Below are positions 27,471-35,954 of a stretch of 55,449 nucleotides of DNA, one piece after another (position 1 is the first letter of the stretch; every line of letters begins with the position of its first letter). The notes under the pieces are model-generated. The model saw only the letters and a list, made by a program, of their open reading frames with translations, was not told the origin of the DNA and ran no database searches. This DNA is from Spirochaetales bacterium (GTDB taxonomy: Bacteria > Spirochaetota > Spirochaetia > SZUA-6 > RPPD01). The stretch covers positions 1 through 55,449 of the forward strand of contig JAFGGG010000019.1 of NCBI GenBank assembly GCA_016930675.1. Direction: 5' to 3'. The position numbers and the translations under genes were made by a program.

Positions 27471-28349
27471 TTGAGTTGGCAAAAACTTGAGTTAATGGAT
27501 TTAGGACTATTAGAAAATTTCCTGATTAAAAATGAGCTTGAATGCGTAACTTTCAGCGCTTGGTTGAAAGAAAAAATTATCTCACAAGCGCATCTGCAGA
27601 GAGACCTTGCTGTCTATATAAATAAAAACAAGAATCACCTTATGGGCGCGGATTCTATATCCGAAGCGCTTCTGGTTACCGAATACGGAATGATCTGTCC
27701 GATCATCCAAAAAAACTCAGGAGTTCATCCGCACAGACTGCAGCGACTTTCATATCTTATCCACCAGACACCATGCGCACTCTCTTCAATTATGGGTTTG
27801 GAAATAAATGTAAAAACCGTAGAGAAGTTACTTATCAATCGAATTGTAAAGTCCAGAGTTGATTATTATCTCATGGTTTTGGATAAAGCTCATTTTCATG
27901 ATAATTCAAACAACCTTATCAAAGATATTACTATCCGCAAAGCCAGAACAACCGATGCGGCAGCTCTCTTTGATATCCAAAAACGGTATGAGCTGGAGGA
28001 AGTATGTCTTAATCCGTATCTTTTTGACGATAATGCCTGTCTGTCCCTTTTAAAAAACAACTTGAGAAAGGAAATAATTTTCATTGCTGAAAAGAACGGG
28101 AAACCCTTTGCCAAAGCAGGAACAAATGCCAGGGGTTATAACATATATCAGATTGGAGGGGTGTTTACCCGTCAAGAATATAGACGTCATGGTATTGCCC
28201 ACAGTTTAATGCTTGAATTATTAAAATATATTTTCCGTTTGGAAAAAACAGCCTGTTTATTTGTAAAAAAAATTAACAAACCCGCGTTTATGCTTTATAA
28301 AAAATTGGGTTTTAAAATAGTTTCCGACTTTCGAATTAGTTATATTTAA
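27471..28349 (+). CDS. GNAT family N-acetyltransferase
   Basis: 292 aa from a TTG start at 27471, with a strong AAGGAGGAG upstream. The C-terminal half (about 150-292) is a GNAT domain: DITIRKARTTDAAALFDIQ, GGVFTRQEYRRHGIAHSLM (acetyl-CoA loop R/Q-x-x-G-x-A-like) and FMLYKKLGFK. The N-terminal 145 residues resemble the extra domain seen in DUF4081-type acetyltransferases. The substrate is unknown. Its stop overlaps the convergent phosphatase gene stop by 4 bp. Confidence 0.82.
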   Translation: MSWQKLELMDLGLLENFLIKNELECVTFSAWLKEKIISQAHLQRDLAVYINKNKNHLMGADSISEALLVTEYGMICPIIQKNSGVHPHRLQRLSYLIHQTPCALSSIMGLEINVKTVEKLLINRIVKSRVDYYLMVLDKAHFHDNSNNLIKDITIRKARTTDAAALFDIQKRYELEEVCLNPYLFDDNACLSLLKNNLRKEIIFIAEKNGKPFAKAGTNARGYNIYQIGGVFTRQEYRRHGIAHSLMLELLKYIFRLEKTACLFVKKINKPAFMLYKKLGFKIVSDFRISYI

Positions 28350-29917
28350 CTGTTTTCCAACGCCATAAGCACAACATCATCCGTAAACTCATTATTACCT
28401 TTCCAGTCCGTTATTTCTTTTTCCAAAGCGCCGAGTATGTGGCTGATGGAATTATTTTTTGTATTCTCCAGTATATTAATCAGTCTTTCTCGGGTGAATC
28501 GCTTGCCTTCGCTGTTCTGCATTTCAACGAGACCGTCCGAATAAAGAAAGAGACGGTCGCCTTTTTTAAATTCCAATGATACTTCATTTAACTCAATATC
28601 CGAAGCAAGTCCGATAGCATACCCTTCCGATTCCACGTTCACAAGACCTGCATTTTTTCTCTGGTACAGGGGAAAAGGGTGTCCCGCGCGAGCCATACGA
28701 ATCTGTTGGGATTTAATATTTATAATACCATATATGATGGTAAAAAACGGATTATTATTGGCCTCGAAAAAAAACTGCTTATTCAAACGGGAAATTACTT
28801 CCGCGGGACTCAAGATTGAGGGCAGTAAATCGTCCTTCCTGCGAAAAGCCTGATGCCCCGTAAGATTGTCCCGTCTTTTTAGAATTCCGCCTTTGTTCGT
28901 ATCGGGTGAAAGATATTTATGTAAAGTGAAGGCGAATAAGGTGGCGGAAAAACCATGGCCCATTACATCCAAAATGAAAAAGCCGAGATGATTCTCATCT
29001 ATCGTAAAAAAGTTAATCAGATCGCCGGAACCGAAAACACTGGGGAAAAAAAGCCAGTTCATATTTATTCCCGCCAGAGTTTTTTCTTTTGCCGGAAGCA
29101 GACTCTTTTGAATTTTAAACGGCATCTCCAATTCATCCTTGATCGTATCTTGATTCAGGTTCTGCATTCCCCTGCTTTTAAAAACTATTATTGTCCCAAT
29201 GGTTACACCGCTATCATTTTTCAAAGGAGCAACTGTATAATCGATTATTTCTTCTGTATCATCTTTTGTGATCAGAATATAGTTCTTTTTATCCACAATA
29301 GTACCATCCACTATTGCCTTTAAAAAAGGTATTTCCTGTGCCTGATGTTTTTCCACATCCACAATTTTGAACACTTCATTCAAGTGCTTGCCTACGACTT
29401 CCATCTGTTCCCATTTTAAAATTAATTCGGCGTATGAGTTGATAAAACGGATTTCCCCCTTAGTATCTACTACAATTACCCCTTCTGCCAAAGAACGCAA
29501 AATAATGGAAAGCCAATCTCTGTTTATGCGCACCTTTTTTTCTTCATTTGCCTTATACAAGGCGATCTCAATTGTAGCTTTAAGGGCTCTTTCTTCAAAG
29601 GGCTTTAATATATATCCGTATGATTCGGTTACTTTCGCCCTTTGCAAAGTCTTTTCATCCGAATGCGCGGTAAGAAAAATAACAGGGACATTAAATATTT
29701 TTCTTATCTGTTCGGCGGCTTCAATACCGTCCACCGTCCCCTCCAGACGGATATCCATTAATACCAGATCCGGCCTGTCGATCATCACCCGCTCGACGGC
29801 TTCCTTGCCTGAAGAGAGCACATAGGGTACCTCATACCCCATATTTTCCAAACCCTCTTTGATTTCCAGTGCGACAATCCCTTCATCCTCCACTACCATG
29901 ATTTGGGGTTTATCCAT
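28346..29917 (-). CDS. Receiver-PAS-PP2C (SpoIIE/RsbU-type) phosphatase
   Basis: 523 aa cytoplasmic signalling protein. The receiver (1-120) has acidic E10/D11, phospho-Asp55 in LMDIRLEG, T/S in LTAHS and Lys in LKPFEE, so it is intact. A PAS domain (about 140-270) follows. The C-terminal SpoIIE-like PP2C domain has metal-binding Asp in FILDVMGHGFSA, FLYSDGLVEM and NEFTDDVVLMAL. Such proteins dephosphorylate anti-anti-sigma (STAS) factors in partner switching. No STAS protein or RsbW-like kinase is encoded nearby, so its partner must be elsewhere. Confidence 0.9.
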   Translation of the reverse strand: MDKPQIMVVEDEGIVALEIKEGLENMGYEVPYVLSSGKEAVERVMIDRPDLVLMDIRLEGTVDGIEAAEQIRKIFNVPVIFLTAHSDEKTLQRAKVTESYGYILKPFEERALKATIEIALYKANEEKKVRINRDWLSIILRSLAEGVIVVDTKGEIRFINSYAELILKWEQMEVVGKHLNEVFKIVDVEKHQAQEIPFLKAIVDGTIVDKKNYILITKDDTEEIIDYTVAPLKNDSGVTIGTIIVFKSRGMQNLNQDTIKDELEMPFKIQKSLLPAKEKTLAGINMNWLFFPSVFGSGDLINFFTIDENHLGFFILDVMGHGFSATLFAFTLHKYLSPDTNKGGILKRRDNLTGHQAFRRKDDLLPSILSPAEVISRLNKQFFFEANNNPFFTIIYGIINIKSQQIRMARAGHPFPLYQRKNAGLVNVESEGYAIGLASDIELNEVSLEFKKGDRLFLYSDGLVEMQNSEGKRFTRERLINILENTKNNSISHILGALEKEITDWKGNNEFTDDVVLMALENS

Positions 29918-30081
29918 GTAGTAACTCCTTAATCAAAAACATTGCTTTTTATAAACACTGCTTATAAGTTAAATTATATGGACATATGTTTTGCTGTCAA
30001 TTCTAATTCTATCCTGGAATACTTTTATTAGGTATTTTTTTTAAAAGGCCGCCTGCTCTTGGAATATGGTAACGCGCGCTA

Positions 30082-30993
30082 TCAGAAAAGATATGAAAAC
30101 TGCACTCTAAACACAAGCAGCGAAGGATCGTCGAGGTAAGATTTCATTATGTAGACAGTACCTTCCATACCAAGTGAAAGAATACTGCTTTCCGTAAGTG
30201 CTATGCCCAGCTCAACCTCGGGTTCCAGCACAAACTCAGGTTCGGATTCAATAGCGCTATGCAAGACATCGCCCAGGACTCCTACGGTAAGGATAAGACC
30301 GTCATTGAAATACCAGAGCATTTCCAACTCAAGAAAATAACGCTGGTATTCATCTTCCGTTAAGAACCAATTCACACCACCGGTAAACTCAAACGAAAGC
30401 AGGGGGTCCGGATACCAGGAAAGCTCATATTCGGCGATTAAGTAGAAGGGATAGTCCCCGCTCGCCAAGTCCACTCCCACACCGACAATAGGTCTGTTTA
30501 AAAGATTGTCCACACCAAAAGCCAACCCCACACGGGCCTCATAGAATTCCAACGAAGATTTAGCAGGCAGATAAGATACTGTGTGAGAGGTGAAGACCGT
30601 ATACTCAAGGCTTCCGAAAGACAGATAGAGTTCAGGCACCACATTGAAATAGATCTTTTTATTTGTTTCGGCCAAGAAGGTGGATTCGATCCCTAATCTG
30701 GCCAGAAAGTAATCCGCGCGATAACTGAAATCCACCGCCGCGTAGATCTCTCCTTCAAGCAGGTCGCTTGCCGTATTATAGTGGATCTGACCTAAAGAAT
30801 CCAGGAACAGACTTAGACTTTCGGAAATAAAGCTATAGGTATCCCAGCCCAGCATTACCCCGAGTTTGGGTTCGAGTGCAGCCTCTTCGTCCAAATTGGT
30901 TGCGAGAGACGATTCGCTGAGTATAAGCAGGTCGCCGAAACAGGGGGCTGTTGTCAGAATAATTATAAGCAGGAATACAGAGCGCGCTTTCAT
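30082..30993 (-). CDS. Probable outer-membrane beta-barrel protein
   Basis: 303 aa with a signal peptide ending near PCFG. The body is a run of alternating aromatic/hydrophobic strands (LYLSFGSLEYTVFTSH, YPFYLIAEYELSWY, RYFLELEMLWYF) and ends VFRVQFSYLF, an aromatic C terminus typical of barrel proteins. ATG 30993 follows AGGAGG and overlaps the preceding gene's stop by 4 bp. It is the last gene of the operon beginning with the kinase-sigma4 fusion. It may be the envelope target or reporter of that system. Confidence 0.65.
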   Translation of the reverse strand: MKARSVFLLIIILTTAPCFGDLLILSESSLATNLDEEAALEPKLGVMLGWDTYSFISESLSLFLDSLGQIHYNTASDLLEGEIYAAVDFSYRADYFLARLGIESTFLAETNKKIYFNVVPELYLSFGSLEYTVFTSHTVSYLPAKSSLEFYEARVGLAFGVDNLLNRPIVGVGVDLASGDYPFYLIAEYELSWYPDPLLSFEFTGGVNWFLTEDEYQRYFLELEMLWYFNDGLILTVGVLGDVLHSAIESEPEFVLEPEVELGIALTESSILSLGMEGTVYIMKSYLDDPSLLVFRVQFSYLF

Positions 30994-31709
30994 CTTTTTG
31001 TCCTCCTGCTCAGTTCTTCTTCGATTTGCAGGATTCCTCCCCCGCGCTTTAAAATATAAATCACCAAGGAAAACATTTCCTGGTCGCTGACTTTTCGGAA
31101 TTTCGCCTTGACAAAAAGTGCGGTAATCATAGAATAATTTGTGTAGCTGAGCGCGCTGTTGAGCATCACTTGGCTTAAACTCATAAACTCACCTTCATTA
31201 AGCCCTGTTATTGTCTTTAATTTGAGGATGGTGGTGCCTAGAGACTGAAATACCTTTAGCGCCGGCTTTTTATTCTTGGCCCCACGCAGCATTGATTCAA
31301 CCAGATCTTCAGACAGTCCGCCCAGTAGATAAAGGCTTATACGGTTATAGAGTTGATTCTTTTCATTTTCATTCTCAAAGCTAAACTGAACTCTATTCAA
31401 TAGGGCGTAAGCCTGTTTTATGCGCAGCGCTTCATTTTCTATTCCCGCCAACAACTTTTCCGGACTCACTTTCTTGGCTAAACCTTCTTTGAGCTTGTCC
31501 AATAAACTTTCAAGCGGCAACCCCTGCTGCTCAAGCCCTAAAAAAACAGACAGCAGGGAGCCATATATCTGGTTGTATTCGGCCTGCCGCTGCTCCTGAC
31601 TGAAAAGTGTATCTATGATGTCCGAAATATCTTCAGGAAAAACTTGAGATAAACCCGTGACCAGAGAAAAAAAAAGCAAGCCTATGCTGAAGTATTTTTT
31701 TATGTTCAT
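30990..31709 (-). CDS. Secreted helical protein, function unknown
   Basis: 239 aa from ATG 31709, chosen because a signal peptide (MNIKKYFSIGLLFFSLVTGLSQ) starts there; the frame is open 32 codons upstream but has no signal. The remainder is helical, with LEQQGLPLESLLDKLKEGLAKKVSPEKLLAGIENEALRI-like segments, reminiscent of the shorter paralogues upstream (LP-x-x-x-L...K.G). It is translationally coupled to the barrel gene. Function is not recognised. Confidence 0.65.
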   Translation of the reverse strand: MNIKKYFSIGLLFFSLVTGLSQVFPEDISDIIDTLFSQEQRQAEYNQIYGSLLSVFLGLEQQGLPLESLLDKLKEGLAKKVSPEKLLAGIENEALRIKQAYALLNRVQFSFENENEKNQLYNRISLYLLGGLSEDLVESMLRGAKNKKPALKVFQSLGTTILKLKTITGLNEGEFMSLSQVMLNSALSYTNYSMITALFVKAKFRKVSDQEMFSLVIYILKRGGGILQIEEELSRRTKR

Positions 31710-31809
31710 TAAAGACAGCTTACCTTCCTTATTAATTCTGTCACGGCTTAATGTGTCTGTTTCCCGCGTATATTTTATTAAATACACATTTTTATTTTCC
31801 GGCATTTCA

Positions 31810-32334
31810 CTACTTGGTTTTTATTTTTTCTTTTACTTCTTTTACTTCTTCTATTTCTTTTATTTTTTCTTTAACCTCTTTAATTTCTTTATCCTCTTTT
31901 TCTTTAACCGCTATTTTATCTGTCTTGTCTTTCACCTTTTTTACGGATATTATCTTGGTCTTATCGCTGTTTTTCTTGCTTAAAGCAAGCTCACGTTTGA
32001 GCTCCAAGGCTACGCTGCTGTACGATTTTCCCCTACGTAACTCAAGGTCATATTTTTTCGTTAAATCAAATATCTTGTCCAGAGCCTGTTTACGGTCTTT
32101 TGGCAGCGTGTCCCTGTCGATCCGGCTTAATACAAACTTCAGGGTTTTAAGCGGCATGTTGGCTGCTTTCATCTTCCGGCTCAACTCCTCATAAATTTCC
32201 TGCTCCCATTCCGAAGAACTCTGTATACTTTCTGTGTTTTCTCCGGTCTTAACATTATCCTCATCACTTTGCGCACTTAACGGGAAACTCACTATGAGAA
32301 CAATGAATAGCACACATACTCCTACCCTACGCAC
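31810..32334 (-). CDS. Secreted protein with charged repetitive tail (paralogue 2)
   Basis: 174 aa. A GTG start at 32334 follows AAGGAGG. The signal peptide ends near LSAQ. Residues about 40-118 match the neighbouring paralogue: SSEWEQEIYEELS, LPKDRKQAL, KKYDLELRRG and SVALELKRELAL. The last 55 residues are low-complexity Lys/Glu/Ile/Val (KEVKEK-type), encoded by an almost pure pyrimidine tract on the plus strand. Presumably periplasmic; the tail could be a coiled coil or surface-binding segment. Confidence 0.7.
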   Translation of the reverse strand: MRRVGVCVLFIVLIVSFPLSAQSDEDNVKTGENTESIQSSSEWEQEIYEELSRKMKAANMPLKTLKFVLSRIDRDTLPKDRKQALDKIFDLTKKYDLELRRGKSYSSVALELKRELALSKKNSDKTKIISVKKVKDKTDKIAVKEKEDKEIKEVKEKIKEIEEVKEVKEKIKTK

Positions 32335-32414
32335 CCTTGCCTCCTTAACGGAATTTGAACGGGAGCATACACTCCCGCGCTACAATTTAAACCGAACATT
32401 ATGTAACGACAATT

Positions 32415-32918
32415 TTATTTATCTTTATCTTTATCTTTATCTTCTTTTATTTTATCCTTCAGTTCCTTATCTTTTTTATCCTTTTTATCTTTAATCTTAA
32501 TTTTATCATATTCATCATAGATATAGATACTTGTAAGCAGGTCGTCCGAACCGTCATCGTCCGCACCTAAGGCAAGTTCTCTTTTAAGCTCCAAGGCCAC
32601 CTGACTATGAGAATACCCCTTGCGCAGCTTGAGATCATATTTCTTGGCCCAGCCAACGACCTTTTCCGCCGCTGCTTTGGGATCTTTGGGCAGATTTCTA
32701 ACACTCACCTCCTTAAAAATGAGAATAAGTGTTGTCCGGGGTATGTTTGAGTCCAGCAGTCGCTCAGCAAGCTCGTCAAAAAAAGCCTGCTTCCATTCAA
32801 GAGAATCGTACGTACTTTGAGTGCTCTTTTGTTTAAACAAGCTATTTTCAGTACCATTGGCAAATAAACATGTTCCTATCAAGAGAAAAACTATATAAAC
32901 TAGAGCCGCCCTTTTCAC
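32415..32918 (-). CDS. Secreted protein with KD-repeat tail (paralogue 1)
   Basis: 167 aa, GTG start at 32918 after GGGGGTG. It has a signal peptide and a conserved core shared with the next gene (SLEWKQAFFDELA, LPKDPKAAAEKV, KKYDLKLRKGYS, QVALELKRELALG). The C terminus is Lys/Asp-rich and ends in four KD pairs encoded by a hexanucleotide repeat. The pair looks like a tandem duplication. It follows the anti-sigma-like gene by 12 bp. Confidence 0.7.
   Translation of the reverse strand: MKRAALVYIVFLLIGTCLFANGTENSLFKQKSTQSTYDSLEWKQAFFDELAERLLDSNIPRTTLILIFKEVSVRNLPKDPKAAAEKVVGWAKKYDLKLRKGYSHSQVALELKRELALGADDDGSDDLLTSIYIYDEYDKIKIKDKKDKKDKELKDKIKEDKDKDKDK
32418..32441. repeat. Hexanucleotide repeat (TTTATC)4
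   Basis: Four perfect TTTATC units encode the C-terminal Lys-Asp pairs of the minus-strand protein. Because the unit is six bases, slippage would lengthen or shorten the tail in frame rather than switch the gene off. Confidence 0.85.
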
Positions 32919-32930
32919 TGGTACACCCCC

Positions 32931-33542
32931 TTATAGTTGCAGTATAGAGCTTGCGCCCCCGAATCCATCATCCACTTCATACGGTGAATTCGGATCCGCA
33001 ATACTCTGTTTACCGTTTATTATAAAATTGTATTTATATACTTTTCCCTTTTCCAGTTTTACCGCTGTTTTCCATACCCCGCCTGAATCAGGCCCCTCCA
33101 TAGTTATTTTATGTTTTTCCCATTCGGTAAAATCTCCCATCAATTCCACGGTACGAGCCTCAGGGGCAACCAGGGTAAACTCAACCTGTACCAAATGTTC
33201 TTCTATCCCGGGTTGAAGCAGAAAAAGCATCAACACCCCTGACAGTACCGCTATTCCCATAACCAATGCTCCTATAATAATAGGAGCGGCTCTCCTCTTG
33301 TTCTCTGTTTTTAATAACTTTTTCTTTATTTCCTTTAGATTGGGTACGGTAGCATCCAGCGCCAGTGCCAAACCCGATTCCCCGTCCCCGTCCCTGAAGA
33401 TAAAAGGCAGGAGCACAGAGTACCTTTTTTTGCAGGCTTTGCACGATTCAATATGGACTTCCAGCTGAGGAATAATACTGTCGTTCAGGCCTCCCGTTTT
33501 TTCCCAGGATTTCATTGCATCCTGGACCTGCCTGCAGTCCAT
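32931..33542 (-). CDS. Zinc-finger anti-sigma-like membrane protein with CBM48/AMPK glycogen-binding domain
   Basis: 203 aa. The N terminus has Cys3 and H30-x3-C34-x2-C37, a zf-HC2 anti-sigma zinc-binding pattern. One transmembrane segment spans about 87-108. The outer half (about 118-195) is a CBM48/AMPK-beta-type carbohydrate-binding domain: VELMGDFTEWEKHKITM, GVWKTAVKLEKGKVYKYNFIING and DPNSPYEVDD. The layout implies the cytoplasmic finger holds a sigma-like domain while the periplasmic domain senses a glycan. Its upstream neighbour (80 bp) encodes the sigma region 4 fusion, the obvious partner. GAGGAAGAG precedes ATG 33542. Confidence 0.85.
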   Translation of the reverse strand: MDCRQVQDAMKSWEKTGGLNDSIIPQLEVHIESCKACKKRYSVLLPFIFRDGDGESGLALALDATVPNLKEIKKKLLKTENKRRAAPIIIGALVMGIAVLSGVLMLFLLQPGIEEHLVQVEFTLVAPEARTVELMGDFTEWEKHKITMEGPDSGGVWKTAVKLEKGKVYKYNFIINGKQSIADPNSPYEVDDGFGGASSILQL

Positions 33543-33621
33543 TTACTCTTCCTCTTATAATATACTAAATTTTCTCTATTTTTTCCAGACTTTTTAATAG
33601 ATTTAAAATATCATTGATAAC

Positions 33622-35646
33622 TTATGATACACTCTTTGTCAAGAGTTCCTTTAGATGTTTTCTGGCGGTCTGCAGCTGAGACTGCACATTTTCCATACTG
33701 ATGCCCAGCGTCTTGCTGACTTCTGAAATCGACTTTCCGTCCAGATAGTAAAGTACGGTTGTCTCCCTCACTTTTTTAGGCAGTTCACTTAAAGCGGTTT
33801 GGATGCGCTGCAGCATCTCCTGTTGTTCCGCGTGCATTTCATTCCACGGCTGTTCTTTGGGAAAAGTGATTATCACTTCCGTACCTCTATTCTGCTTCAT
33901 TTCCATGGTGCTTTTAAGCTGTTTAACCAATGTAGTTATGATCTTCATACCTAAAGTATCCATAGTATCGATATCCGTATTCTGAGGGATTCCCACACCG
34001 TTATCCCATACGCTAAGAATTAAATTTTCACCATGAGTAATCAGCTTTATGATGATTTCGTCCTCCACTCCCGGCTTTCTTTTCAAGCTTTTGGGAAACG
34101 CATGCTTAAGCGAGTTGGATACCAGCTCATTAATTATCAAGCCGCACAGAATACTGCGATTAAGATCAAGGTAAATTTTTTCCGCGTCCACATGCAGACT
34201 AATCCTATGGCCTTTGTCCGTAAAAGAATTCAAGAGAAAATGTGCCAAATCATTAATGTAATCGGCGATATTGGTATTGGTCAGATCCTCGCCTTTATAA
34301 AGCTTCTCATGGATCATACCGATCGAACGGATACGGTTGACAGTACCGCGAAATACCTCACGCATGCGTTCGTCTTCGAAATAGCGTTTTTGCAAATTAA
34401 GCAAACTGATGATTATCTGCAGATTATTTTTCACTCTATGATGAATTTCACCAATCAGAATGTTCTTCTCATCCAATGCGGCATTTATCATTCTCTCCGC
34501 TTTTCTTCTCTGAGCGATCTCATCGATTAATGCCTGATTCGAATCTTTCAGTACTTCATTGATGCTTTTAAGCTCTCTTACGCGCGAGACCACCTCTCGT
34601 TCGATCTGCCTGCGGATCTGCTTTAAATTCTTCTCCGTAACCTTAAGCTGGGAGATATCATGAAAAATCAATATCTTGCCCTTCTCTCTCTGCAGCCAGC
34701 TCGTGATGGGCAGCATGTTCAAATCGTACGTTACGGACCGATAAAGCACAACCTGTCTGTGGAAAGATAACTCCGCGAGCGCTTTGCCTAAGTGGGACAG
34801 TTTGGGAAAAACAGTTTTAAATTGAGTACCGATAATGCGATCGTTTTCAAGCTCAAGCAGTTTCCGCATCTTCGGATTCACAAATACAATTTGCAGCGCG
34901 GTATTAGTCACCACTACGGGATCCCTTAGTTTATATAAAAAATCCTTATATGGAATAGCTTCTCCGAAAGGGTAGTAAAAAAAGATAAAATAAAAGAACA
35001 CAAGCGCAAGCAGCGAGAAATGAAGCGACAATACATCCGTAAATCCGATTGAACCGGCGGTAAACAAATTAAAAAGAAATAACACAAGCGGCAGACCAAA
35101 TGCACATGAGAGCACGCCCGCGTGTTTTTTACCAAAAAGCTTCTGCCTGATTAATTTTTTAAGGTACAGAAATACTCCCAAATAAGCGTTAATAAACGCA
35201 TAAAAGACAACTAGATAAAATCCAATTCTGTAATCCGTTCCCATAATTTTTAAGCCGTTTGGAGTAGCGGTAACATGCCACAAAAGTTCGTGCATATTGT
35301 TTGTGGCAATAAGCACACTCAACAAGCAGACCGGTATGAAGAAATGCATGAGTACCCAAAGTTGAATGGTTTTGCCGGGAAATAAAAATCTGAAACAGAA
35401 ACAGAACCATGTTGTACATATAAAAAGAAGCGCGATTGTATTGAGTGAAATAAAGAATACACTCTGATTGAATACAGGTATAAGCTGCTCCACAATTCTC
35501 GAAATAATCAATATCACGGAAGACAATAAAAACAAGAAATGGAGCAGCGATGACAGGCTTTTTTTAAGCACAATGAAGCTGCTGCATATTCTACAAAGCA
35601 CTATACCCGTTATAAAAAAGGCTGATCCCAATAAAACAACACCCAC
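33622..35646 (-). CDS. 7TM-PAS-histidine kinase (HisKA_2 type) fused to sigma-70 region 4
   Basis: 674 aa from a GTG at 35646. Residues about 1-228 hold seven or so membrane segments (7TM histidine-kinase sensor type). A PAS domain spans about 235-335 and a coiled coil 336-395. A HisKA_2/HWE-like phosphoacceptor motif follows (EIHHRVKNNLQ, His402/403), then an ATPase domain with INELVSNSLKHAF and DNGVGIP. Uniquely, residues about 605-670 are a sigma-70 region 4 helix-turn-helix: LPKKVRETTVLYYLDGKSIS, then LGISMENVQSQLQTARKHL. No region 2 and no receiver is present. It heads the operon containing an anti-sigma-like protein. Confidence 0.88.
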   Translation of the reverse strand: MGVVLLGSAFFITGIVLCRICSSFIVLKKSLSSLLHFLFLLSSVILIISRIVEQLIPVFNQSVFFISLNTIALLFICTTWFCFCFRFLFPGKTIQLWVLMHFFIPVCLLSVLIATNNMHELLWHVTATPNGLKIMGTDYRIGFYLVVFYAFINAYLGVFLYLKKLIRQKLFGKKHAGVLSCAFGLPLVLFLFNLFTAGSIGFTDVLSLHFSLLALVFFYFIFFYYPFGEAIPYKDFLYKLRDPVVVTNTALQIVFVNPKMRKLLELENDRIIGTQFKTVFPKLSHLGKALAELSFHRQVVLYRSVTYDLNMLPITSWLQREKGKILIFHDISQLKVTEKNLKQIRRQIEREVVSRVRELKSINEVLKDSNQALIDEIAQRRKAERMINAALDEKNILIGEIHHRVKNNLQIIISLLNLQKRYFEDERMREVFRGTVNRIRSIGMIHEKLYKGEDLTNTNIADYINDLAHFLLNSFTDKGHRISLHVDAEKIYLDLNRSILCGLIINELVSNSLKHAFPKSLKRKPGVEDEIIIKLITHGENLILSVWDNGVGIPQNTDIDTMDTLGMKIITTLVKQLKSTMEMKQNRGTEVIITFPKEQPWNEMHAEQQEMLQRIQTALSELPKKVRETTVLYYLDGKSISEVSKTLGISMENVQSQLQTARKHLKELLTKSVS

Positions 35647-35704
35647 CAGGGATTTTTCTTCCTTTCATATAATTTTTACGCATTCATTAACTATTACATT
35701 ATAT

Positions 35705-35733
35705 ATTATAACAAAAAGAACGTAGAATGTCTC
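35705..35733 (-). promoter_or_regulatory. Promoter for the kinase-sigma4 operon
   Basis: On the minus strand a perfect TATAAT (complement of 35705-35710) lies 17 bp from GAGACA (complement of 35728-35733, 4/6). The predicted start near 35698 gives a leader of about 50 nt before GTG 35646. It is divergent from the propeller/redox cluster promoter. Confidence 0.5.
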
Positions 35734-35814
35734 TCGTATCCGCTTTGAATAGATATTTTTTTACCCACAAAAAACACGGCTTCACTTATTATGCGGTGTA
35801 ATTCATCTCTGAAT

Positions 35815-35852
35815 CAACATACCGCCACCATAGGTGGTGGCTTTTTCGGAAG
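35815..35852 (+). repeat. Short dispersed hairpin repeat, copy C
   Basis: CCGCCACC (35822-35829) pairs with GGTGGTGG (35833-35840) around ATA, including one G-T pair, followed by CTTTTTCGGAAG. It differs from copy B mainly by two T-to-C changes in the right arm, one of which keeps pairing through G-T versus G-C. It lies between two divergent promoters. Confidence 0.7.
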
Positions 35853-35887
35853 CAAACCGGGAAGCCGGAAACAATGAGCGAAAAAAC

Positions 35888-35916
35888 TTCATATTTTTCA
35901 AATTTCGCTGTATATT
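35888..35916 (+). promoter_or_regulatory. Sigma-70-type promoter for the propeller/redox cluster
   Basis: TTCATA (35888-35893, 4/6) and TATATT (35911-35916, 5/6) are 17 bp apart. The predicted start near 35923 gives a leader of about 32 nt with GGAG at 35945-35948 before ATG 35955. Confidence 0.5.
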
Positions 35917-35954
35917 ATTGATAAATAAAATGTTTTATATATATGGAGTTAGCT

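Noticed and set aside
31826..31930. Pyrimidine-rich stretch as a non-coding repeat array
   Set aside because: It is read through as the Lys/Glu-rich tail of a secreted protein that matches its paralogue in the core, so coding explains it.
24705..35852. Copies B and C as terminators of upstream genes
   Set aside because: They have a hairpin plus T5 on the plus strand, but the neighbouring upstream genes are on the minus strand and divergent, so no known transcript needs ending there.
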